Shown: positions 13,336 through 24,100 of the stretch, piece after piece
Position numbering within the stretch: the stretch's first letter is position 1
Layout: the number at the start of each line of letters is the position of its first letter
Origin: Symbiodinium natans
Taxonomy: Eukaryota; Sar; Dinophyceae; Suessiales; Symbiodiniaceae
Length of the DNA stretch: 64,000 nt
NCBI GenBank assembly: GCA_905221605.1
Contig: CAJNDS010002271.1
Coordinates: forward strand, 5,001 to 69,000
Direction of reading: 5' to 3'
Program-made: the position numbers and the translations under genes
Notes under the pieces: model-generated
Databases searched by the model: none
What the model was told of the DNA's origin: nothing
The model's input: only the letters and a program-made list of their open reading frames with translations

Positions 13336-13495
13336 AGGGGGGGGGGTTGGGGGGGGGTGGGGGGGGGGGTGGGGGGGGGGGTGGGGGGGGGTGGGGGGGG
13401 GGGGGTGTGGGGGGGGTGGGTGTGGGGGGTGGGGGGGGGTGGGGGGGGTGGAGGGGGAGGGGAGGTGGGTGGCCACAGAGGGCGGGGGGGGTGGC
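13336..13495. repeat. G-run array (potential G-quadruplex)
   Basis: About 150 bases of G runs interrupted by single T, TGT or A on the + strand, right after the exons at 12.4-13.2 kb. It is intronic or downstream of that gene. Long frames through it encode only glycine/valine/tryptophan and are not genes. Confidence 0.85.
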
Positions 13496-16417
13496 ATCAG
13501 AAAATTTTGGATGGGACCGATCCGGGTCTGCTTGTTCCAGACGCTTCTCGGCAGGAAGCCGAGGCGAACATGTAAAGCAGACGAAGCCATGGAAGCTTGT
13601 TTGGATGTTTGATGACCTCGTCGGTAAGTCGAGAAGGTGACAAGAAGTATCGAGAAAATGGAGTGTCGAAAACAGTGCTCAAAAGGAAGGGGATCTGAAG
13701 TACACAGTTGCAGATGTTGCAAGTTGAGTTCAAAACTCTATCCGCCTTGGCGCGTCATGGTGCGTCTTGGCCGCTTTCCCACGCTAACAGAGAAGAAGAG
13801 GCCCTGAGTTTTTTTCCCTCGTTGATCTTGAAGGGCACTTCGAGCGTGCACTTCAATCACACATGGCGCTCATGGCTGTCATGGCTGTCATGAAAACATG
13901 TTTTTGGAGCATTGCTTCACTTCGGCTTCTTGCAGTTTCGCACTTTCGTGCATTATCAGGAAAGAAAGCTCCTGGTGTGGTGTAGTTGTAAACATTGCCA
14001 ACGCTAGAGCGCATTGCCTTGACAGTCGAAGCCAATGCAATCCACGGGAGGAGGGGGTCTTGCAGCTCTTGCAGCCCTCAAGAGGCCCTGGCTACGGGGA
14101 GCTTGAGCGGTTCTGGGGCATCTGGGGCCCTCTCCTGCATCGCAACCCGACTGTGCGCTCAAAATCGTTGCTGAGAGGCTGACGCTTGCTGCTTCTGCAG
14201 CTTGCAGCTGCTTGCAGCTGCTTGCAGCTGCCTTGCAAATGAAATTTCGCTGCGCCCAGGGCTTTTCCGGTTTCCCCTCTCCGCTTCCGCCTCTCGGCCC
14301 GCTCGGCCTGTGCAGCTCGATGTAGCATCCCAGCCCATGCACCGCGCAGCGACACGGATGCCATGCCCCATCCGCCACACCTTATGTCGTCATGCCGTTT
14401 CAGGGGTGCCCGCATCCAAGAAGGGGGTTTCACACGTCGCAGAATGTCGCGGACACCAGAACTTGGTCTGCCTGGTCCAGCACTCTCCCCTGGACGTCTT
14501 CGCTAATTTGCGGCCCGTGCCCGCTAACATTTTTTTTCTTTTGGACCCCGTCCGAGGTTACCATCACAATCACGCGGCCGTGAAGGCATGTGTTCAGGCA
14601 TGTGTGAAGGCATGTGTGAAGGCATGTGCAGCATGCCACCATCACACTGCGGCAGTTTGCGCAGTGCAGTCAGTTTCGTCCCCATGGTGGCCGAAACCAC
14701 TGAAACCGCGCGGCGGCTACGGCAGCTTTGCGTGTGCAGCAGCTTCCGCCCCCGGGCCGCTCTCCCCAGCTCTCCGCAGCTCTCCGCAGGCGAGCGGCGA
14801 GATGAAGTTTCCAGGAATTGACTGGACCCCCCGCATTGATCCTGCGGAGCGGCGGAGCGGCGGAGCGGCGGCGGAGCGGCCCTCTCGAGCACGTCTTGAG
14901 AAGAGGGAAAACAAGGCCTCCTCCCTCCTCGGCCTCCCTTCTCTGCTTTTGGGGGCTCTTTGGGGGGGCGTCCTTTGGTGTCATGCCGAGGCCTCCGCTT
15001 CGAGATTCTTCGATTCTCCTCTCCGCGCCCGGTGGCGCCACCCCCCCCCCCGTTCTGCCCGCCTGCTTCCCTCTTCTCGTGGTTCTGCCCTATGGGAGAC
15101 GCCTTGGCAAAGCTCTTTGCTCCGCTGTGACTGCTCAGGAAACTCCAGATCTCGACATGTCTATCTTGTCTAGTCTGTTGGGATTTGTGCTTTTGGGAAG
15201 AGGAAGCTTCTCCTTGCAGCCTGTGATCTCTCTTGCAATTTTGGATGCCTTACGATGCTTACAGTCTTCTTACGCTATGCGGTTTCTTGTGATTTCGCGC
15301 CGCCCTCAGAAGAGCTGTTGCACATTAGCGGTTCAGAGGCCGCTGTCCTCGTTTGCACAATTGTGGGCCTCAGAAAATGGGCCCCCCCAATTTGGACGTC
15401 TGAGGTGATGGCATCCATGACAAGGACTGGCTTGGAAGCAGCAAGCGATGGGCCGATGGGGCGATTAACCTTTTGCCTTGGAAAGGTTGGTGTTGTACTT
15501 ACGCTCGCACGGTTTGCTGCCTCCCTGAATCAGAAAGCGCGTGGAAGGTCGTGTGGACAGCTGCACAGGGAGTGGTCGGAGTCGAAAGTTGGGGCTCAAG
15601 GCCCACAGAGTCAAGGCTCAAGGCTCAAGGCCGGGGAGTTTGAGGCGGCTGTTGGGTGTGGTGTTAAGGGTTTTGGCAGTTTTGGGATGCTTAAGGGGGC
15701 TCCCAGACAGGCTCCCGGACAGGCTCCCAGACAGTGGGGCCGTTCCGCCGCGGGATTGGAGAGGATTGGGAACCAGAAATTTCTCCTGAGCTTCAGGACG
15801 CATCCTGACGATTTTATATGGAGGAACTTGTGAGGTTTCGCGACGACGCAGGTCAGAACCTGTCCGTCGATTTGGTCCTTCAATCGTGATGCTGTCGCGG
15901 ATAGTTCGAGATGCTCAAAAACATGGCTCAACATGTGACAGAATCTCTTTGTGGCGGGAATATCAAGACCAACGTCCCGATTCTTCTGCTGGAGCCGTTT
16001 TTGTGGCTTTCAAAATGTTGAGAAGAGCCCTGCAGGCATGGCACCGCGTGTCTCACGCGGGCACCGCTAGGTGAGTTTCCCAGGTTTCTAAAGAAAGGAG
16101 AGAGCCTTGTAGGCAGGATGCGTGGGGAGACAGTTGAACTTGCGGGCGGGGGGGGGGGGGTCTGGGGGGCGGGGGGGCGCGTGTGGTTACAAAAAACGGG
16201 GATTGGCGGGGGAACAGATGAGGCACGTGTGGCACCCATCTTCCAAACGAAGCATAAGGAGAAGCCGAAGGCAGGATTGATCTCGAAGCAAGACTCGAGG
16301 CAACAACCTGAAGTGCCCCCCCCCCCCTGTTCTGCACAAGATAGCAACCTGACAGTTTTCAACACGTTTTTCAAGAGTTCGGTTTTGGTGTTCCGGCTTA
16401 TGTGGCGTTCTCCACAG
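13496..16417. other. gene-poor stretch with weak exon candidates
   Basis: The 323-codon + strand frame at 14202-15173 is open but low in complexity and has no recognisable domain; two more frames are open over much of it. The tandem gaaggcatgtgt occurs at about 14583-14630. GC-rich candidate exons, none assignable, are 14790-14870 (reading MKFPGIDWTPRIDPAER) and about 15085-15160 (reading YGRRLGKALCSAVTAQETPD). A short tandem of caggctccc lies near 15695-15735. A C/G-rich purine-pyrimidine stretch lies at 16146-16180. Confidence 0.3.
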
Positions 16418-16559
16418 ATTCCGTTTTCCTGATCAATGTGCGTGACAGAGGCATCATCAGCATTGCGTTCCTTGTGTTGAGTTGTGGCATCGCGCTGGCA
16501 TTGTTCTTAAGATGGGATGGGTTGAGGCTGCTGGTTCGTAGCAACACTGGCCATCCACA
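16418..16559 (+). CDS. exon with one membrane helix, unknown gene
   Basis: An open segment runs from a CAG acceptor (ending 16417) to a textbook GTAAGT donor at 16560. It encodes about 47 residues: a charged lead, one strongly hydrophobic helix (IISIAFLVLSCGIALALFL), then a basic loop (RWDGLRLLVRSN). It could be an early exon of the ion-channel gene that follows, since it lies 1.6 kb upstream on the same strand, but nothing in the sequence proves the link. No family is recognised. Confidence 0.45.
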
Positions 16560-17270
16560 GTAAGTACATGTAAATGCCGTGAGTGCGCTTAGTCTGGGCG
16601 AGGAGATGGCAATTTGGCATCTCGACCACGATGAAGACGAAGTGGCTCCGGGACCGAGAAGCCTCGCCTTCGTACATGGCACCTTGCTTCGAACGTGGAT
16701 GAAAAACAATTGGATCAATGTCTGTTCTATTTTGCATCTGGCACTTCGAGCTCCAGCTAAAGAAGGTCTAAAGCTTTGTGCAGAGTGTGATACAAAAAGG
16801 CGGAGGGGCTCAAACGTTTGCCGCTCCGAGGCAACGTCTTCACGGCACTCTGCTCGCTTGCCTCCCGGCTGAAAGCCCACAAGAGACATTGCGAGATCAT
16901 GCAGCCACACATCTGGAATCACATGCATCCATTGCATCCATTGTCAAATGTGTACTTTGTGATGTTCAAGATCTTCAGGTAATCCTTGCCAACATGGTTG
17001 TGATGGTGGTGGAGTTCCGGGCCGATGAGGCGAGAGTCATCTAAAGAGGAGATGTCAAGAGATTCGTCAAGATATGTAGGGCAGTGCATGCAGTGCAGGG
17101 ACAAGGAGTGGCAGGCGAGGAGCACGCAGACTGGATGCCAATCAAGCAACAGCCTTTTCGCAATGAACACACCTCTCACAATCAAAAACTACTTTGGCAA
17201 GCAAAAAGTGTCTTGTTTGTAGAGCCCAAGTAAGAGAAAAGAATGGCAGGAAGGACGGAACTTGGCAGGG
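16560..17270. other. probable intron, no clear exon
   Basis: Open frames at 16579-16872 (+) and 16919-17185 (-) compete and neither shows a domain. I see no supported gene. Confidence 0.3.
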
Positions 17271-17271
17271 A

Positions 17272-17375
17272 GGGAATGAAGGAAGGAAAGAAGGAAGGAA
17301 GGAAGGAAGGAAAAGGAAGGAAGGAAAAGGAAGGAAGGAAAAGGAAGGAAGGAAAAGGAAGGAACAAAGGAACAA
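17272..17375. repeat. GGAA/AAGG purine microsatellite
   Basis: About 100 bases built from ggaa and gaaa units on the + strand, all purine, just upstream of the trinucleotide block. Confidence 0.9.
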
Positions 17376-17390
17376 AGAAACCACCATCAC

Positions 17391-18165
<775 letters not shown>

Positions 18166-18170
18166 AGCAG

Positions 18171-21100
18171 TGCGGCCTTCTCATGATTCTCATGCTCCGT
18201 CAGAAGCAAGCCTGGTTCGCTTTGGCCGACAATGGCTTCCTAGTCTTCTACTGCGGCGAGTTGCTCCTGAAAACGTTGTATTATCGCCAAACCCTCTTCC
18301 TCGGACGCTGTTCACACGCTGCTCGGCTTTGCTTAACAGCTTTGCACTGGGCTTTTTTTAACTCAGTAATGTTCGTCAAGTCAGTCACTGAGATTACTGT
18401 CAGTTCCTGTCTCCAGGTGTGGTGGAATTGGCTGGACCTCATCATCGTGATCAGTGGCATTTTCGAACAAGTGATCCTCCCTTTGCTGGGCAGTTCTATT
18501 GCTGGAGGGCATGTTCACCTTTCTGGCCTGAGGGCGTTACGGCTCTTGAGGTGGCTTGACGAGTTTGATTCGGGGGTGGGCTTCCCAATCATCTCATCCC
18601 ATACCAGGTTTTAATAGGGCATCATCGACCTGAGATGGCAGTTCATGTCTTCGCAAGAATGACAAGCTGCATATTTATATCTAATATTGGGGGTGGGCTC
18701 TACCATCATTTACTATGGGATTTGCGCTACCCACCCTGGGCCCTCCGCTACAGCTCCGTTACAGCACCTGCTACAGCTCCGTTACAGCTCCGTTTCACCT
18801 CCGTTACAGCTTCGTCACAGCTTCCGCTGGAGTTCCTTACAGCTCCGTTACAGCTCCGTTGCACCTGCGTTACAGCTCCCTTGCACCTCCGTTACAGCTC
18901 CTTGACATCTTCCGTTGGAGCTGCGTTGCAGCTCCATTGCACCTCCGCTACAGCTTCCGTTGCAGCTCAGTTATACAGCTCCGTTGCAGTTCCGTTACAG
19001 GTCCGTTATCCAGTTGCTGCGCTCCGTTGCAGCCTTCCGATATGGCTCCGTTACAGCTCCTCAACAAATCCGTTACAGCTCCGTTCCTTTCCGCTGCAGT
19101 TTCTGTTATATAAGCCCCGTTACCGGCGAGCATCTCTGTCATAGTAGAGGCCTGCAAATGATGGTAGAGCCCCGCCCCATATATAATATGTTGTATGACG
19201 AATAATCTTAACGCTACGCGACCCGCCTCGGCCCGGCCCAGCGCATCCGCGTGAGCATGGTGATTCCGCAGCGCCCAAGTCGCTGGCAATAAGGGTTGGG
19301 TTTAGGGTTTGACCAAGTATCCCTTGCTGAGTGAAGACACGGTTGCACCTGGCTTCAAGGTTTCAGGGGTAGATGCCTACGGCGTGGCTGTGGAGTGCGC
19401 TCGGGGCCGGCAGCGAGCTGCTGCGGGGTTTATCCCCTGCTTTCTGTCCCGCCTGTCCGTGGGGACTTGTGGGACTGCTCGTGCTCCTTGCGTGCTGCTT
19501 GGGCTGCTGCCTAGGGGCCTCCTTAGCCAGTATCTTCCTTTCGCCATTGCTTCGACGAGCCTGCCTCAGTGCTGGTCGGATTCTTCTTGCTGGACTACAA
19601 GCCGGTGAGGTCACCCGGGCTGCACCTGATCTTCGGCGTTTGTCCGAGTACAGACAGGCTCGGTCAGTGCGCGAGCGAGACTCCTGAACAAAAGCTCGAA
19701 GAGATCACTTTGCGTGTGGGGGCTTCGCAAATTTGCAACCGGGGCAGAGCGCTACAGCCGGTGACCTTTGGGGAGTCAGGCTTCACTTTGACTTTGTTTG
19801 AAGGCTCAGCTGGGACTAACCTCCAGGAGCAGACCTCAGCGCTTTCGTGAGAACGGTGCTGGCTGCTTCGCCAAACGAGCTCGTCCGCCAGGTGAGACCG
19901 GCTTTGCTGTGTGTTGCCTTCCTTTGCTTCGGCTGCGGATAGCGTCTACGTGGTCCCTCAGTGGCGCTTTCTACGGCCTGAACGGCCATGGCCGCCGCCG
20001 CCGCTCTGAACAAGCCCCCATGTACCCAGGCACAGGTGGAGGCCCTCGGCGAGACGATCGAACCCGGAAAGGCCCTGCCTGCGCTCTTTGCGCTGCTGGG
20101 GAAAGATGGCGAGGATGGTGCTGGGCCCAGCCGCTTGGGGGGCATGGTGGTTTTCTGGTTGTTTTGCCTTTCGACGACCGTGTCATCGAGGCCATGCGTG
20201 CGCTAAAGTCCGACGATGGCGAGGATCTGGTCTTGGAGCACCGTGCCAGGGTGGAGCTGGAGACGGTGCGTGGGCGCACACTCGGCAAGCGCGACGTCTA
20301 CTTCGTGGATGTGCCCTGGGAAGGGGTAAGTGGCTTCACAAAGAGCCACCCTCTGCGAGGGGCAGCTGCCCGCGAACTCCGACTGACTGCCTTCTCCGCC
20401 GAGGGCGTCTCCGCGCGCCCACGAACTGTAAGCGTGCTGCGGGCAGCGGCGCGCTGGGTTCAGACGGCCATGGACAGCTCTACAGCCGCCGAGTATGTCA
20501 CCGGCGAGGACGAAGAAACTGGGATGGGGGTGCCAGAGACCGCTGTCCTGTCCGAGGACGAGGCGGAGGTCGATGGCCAGCCCGTGGAAGAGCAGGAGAT
20601 GGTGAGCTTCTTGCAGGACCGGATTCGACAACTCGAGGCTGTCCTGAACCAGAGGCCCCAACCACAAGACGATCGGACCGCCAGTGGACGCTCGGCGCCT
20701 CTTCTGGCGAGACCCTCCCAAGGCTTGGACACTGGGGCCCTCGAGCGACTGCGCAGCTTGGCGGGACCTCCTCCGCGGCAGCCTCTTCTGGGGCAGACCC
20801 CAAAGGTTGCAGCTCCACGCCCGCCAGCTGTTCTCCGAGATTCTCTCTTCAGGGAAGCAGAGCTGGGGGCCTTACCGGAAGTTGCAGCCGAGGACCCGTT
20901 TGTCGGGGGCCGACTCAGCACCGGATCCCCTGCACCAGCTACTGGCTCTGTTGGTGGATCGTGTAGCGCCGGCAAAGCAGCAGGACGCCGTAGCAGCAGC
21001 GCTAAGCAGCGGCCAGGGCAGCGGAAGCGACAGCTCAGGCATAAAAGGATGCTTGGCGAGGGAAGCCTTTTTGCGGCAGATCCAAGACCTCCCGACAGTG

Positions 21101-24100
21101 GGGGAGATCGCTCGTGTCAACGCGCTCCGCGATCTGGGGCTCGACAGAGAAGATCCGAGTCTGATGAAGACCTACATAGAAAGAAGACTCCCGCTTGCCA
21201 ACCACCGCCTCCTGGGGCACGTAGCCCAGTTCGCGGCAGAGGGGTGGGAGGCAGGAGTGCGGCTCCAGAATCCCGAGCTTCGGGGCTTCGCCGCCCGTCT
21301 TCTGATATTTGTGGAACAAGCTTCGCTGGACAGCGGACGCCTGCAGCTCGCGTGGCTGCTCGGCGGCTACGCCGAGCCGCCTCCCCAGCTGTGGAACAAC
21401 AGCCGACGGAGCTCCCTCAAGCCGTTTTCTTCCCTGGCACACCCCAGCTGGGTAGCCGGCAACATCGCTTTTCTTCGAGACCTCGATTATTTCGAGAATC
21501 GGATGAGTTCCCTCAACAACAAGGAGAAGGCCGAGCGACGTCAAGAGGATGTCGACACTCCTGGAACCGATGCAAACGCAGCGGCCCCGAGTTGGCGCCG
21601 TCGAAAGCCAAAGGCAAAGGCGAGCAGCACAGCGTAGATGGGGGCCTGGGCTCTTTTGAAGGCCGTGGGGTTTTGGGCCGCGGCTACCGTCCCGCAAGTG
21701 GTGGCAGCCACGAGTTCCCTGAGCGGCCTTTGCCTGACCTGGACCCCAGTTCTACAAAGCCCCTTTGCCCGGCTGAATTAGTTCAGTACACTCTCCGTGC
21801 CCTTAGGTCCGGTTGTTGTGGTTTAAGTTGGTTTATTAAACTCTCCCTTAGGGACCCCGCCTGCGCCGCGCAAATCACCCCTGCTGGTGATTCACTCTGG
21901 CCGATCCCACCTCCTCGGTGGCGTTGGTTCGGCCAAGGCCGCAGTAGCAAGTCCAGACGCCGGCGCCGGTATTTTCAGACCCGCGCCCACCTTCTCCAGG
22001 TTGTGGTTTGTAGCCTAAATTGGCAGACCCTAGGCTTTCCCCTGGTTCCCCCTCGTGGTTGCACCCTAGGCTGCCCTATAAACCCCGCCCAGCACCGCGT
22101 GCTTGAACACCTGGAGGGGCTGCTCGATCACTTTCTCAGTGCGCCGAGTTTTTCGCCCGAGGCTCTGGGTCGCTGTGGCCCTAAGTTTTCTGCATTTGCT
22201 AGCATTGCACAGGAACTGCCGAGCAACAATCGCATGGATGTGGACCTCTTTGCTAAATTAGCTAAAGCTTTGCATGTTGACTTTGATGCTTATAGTAAAG
22301 CGGAGGCCTCGCGTGAGCCTAGTGCCCCGGAGCCTGCACCTATGAGCACAGCCAATGTCAGGGACACAGGTTCGCTGGAGGCCCCTGTGTTGCCTAGCGC
22401 CCCTGCTCGCGCGTCAGCGGGTGGCTCTCCCGCAGAGACTCTCTCGCGCTCGCTGCGTGAGTTGGATACCTTGAAGGTGACTGCGTCCCGCATAAAATGG
22501 AAACACCCCCCAGAGTTCGATCCCCTACCATACCTCGACGACCCTCTTCTGAGAGCTGCATACATCGACCCCGAGGTCCTCAGGCTCCCGAGCAGTCAGT
22601 GGGCTCACGCCCGTCCCGCCCTCGTGCACGCCGAGCGAAACGAGCTTCTTGCACTTGCTCGGGCCTGGGATGCTCATGGTGCTTTGTGCATTTTTGGGGC
22701 TGATGAGCTGAACGCCTTAGATCAAAACGAAGAGGTGGGCTTGTTTGCGGTTAGTAAGGACCTGGAGTGGGACAGACTTATCATCAATCCAACTGTGGTC
22801 AATGGGCGCATGCTTACCCGCAACACCTTCTCCAAAGGCCTGTCGCCGGGTTGGCTCTTGAGTTCCTTGCATCTCCAGCCTTTTGAAGGCCTGCGTTATC
22901 ATGCTGCTGACTTGTCAGACTTTTACCACAGCTTTAAAGTTTCAAGGCGCCGCGCGCTGCGCAACCGGGTTCGCGCACGCTTTCATGCTCATGAGCTCCG
23001 CGGACTCAGCTCCTTCGATCCTTCCCTCCGAGAACCCCTCGGGATCGGACTGAACACGCTCGCAATGGGCGATAACCTTGCTGTTGAAGTAGCTCAGGCT
23101 GCTCACACCGGCTTGTTACGCAAACTTTGTGGCTGCATGTTGCCTGGAGAAGTGCTGCGCTACAGGGAGCCCGTCCCACGTGGCTCCTTCATTGAAGCTT
23201 TAGCTATCGATGACCACGTCTGTCTGCAAAAGCTTCCTCTGGCCGAGCTTCCCTTCGCTGATGATGCTCGTGATGCTCGCATCTTTGGCATGGCTGCCGA
23301 TGCCTATGCTGGGGTGGGTCTGCGCCAAAACCGCAAGAAGGACAAAGTCAACTGCACCTCGGGGGTTGTCCTTGGGGCCGAGCTGGATGGGATCAAGGGG
23401 GTCGTTTGCGCGCCACGGGAGCGCGTCCACTGCCTCTGCATGCTCACGGGTTTTGTTGCCCGTCGTGGTTCGTGTACGCCCGAACTACTCGATTCCCTTT
23501 TGGGATGCTGGATCCACGTCCTTTTGTTCCGACGCCCGCTGTTTTGCATCATTGATGGCTTGTTCGGTGAAGGGAAGGGTTATGGTCGTACTCGGGTCTT
23601 CAGGTTGTCACAAAAGGCACGTAACGAACTGTTCCTCCTTTCGGTGTTAGGCGGTTTAGCGCAGAGCGACCTTAGAGCCCAGTACCATGACAGCCTGTTT
23701 GCCCTCGATGCCTCGCCCTGGGGGGGAGCTGTGTGTAGCGCCGCTGTTGGCGCTCAGGCATCAGCTGAGCTCTGGAGGTACGGGGAACAGAGGGGTTACT
23801 ACACCCGCCTCGCTTCGCCGGCCTCGGCTGTTCTGCTCGAGCACTCGCTAGAGCATGATGGGGATCGCGCTTTTGGAGATACAACGATTGGTGACACAGA
23901 CCATCGCGCTCCTTTGCGCCCGTTCAACTTAACGCGCCCTTTGGCCGAAGGTATCCTCTATGATGCCGTTGAGCTGTTCAGGGGTGTAGGGAACTGGTCC
24001 GAGGCGCATGCCAAGGTGGGGCTCAGGGTCCATTCGGGGCTTAGCGCTAAAACTTGTAAAGGGCTCTCGGCTGATATCCTTGACGATGCCGTGTGCCGGG

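Noticed and set aside
12790-13722. 310-codon minus-strand proline-rich frame
   Set aside because: It is the reverse complement of the G-run array at 13336-13495 and of the exons on the + strand.
14202-15173. 323-codon plus-strand open frame
   Set aside because: No domain, overlapping open frames in other phases, and a composition explained by GC-rich repeats; I could not support a gene.
20203-21697. Long minus-strand frames opposite gag (172 and 220 codons)
   Set aside because: Shadow frames in GC-rich coding sequence; the plus strand has the consistent retroelement order.
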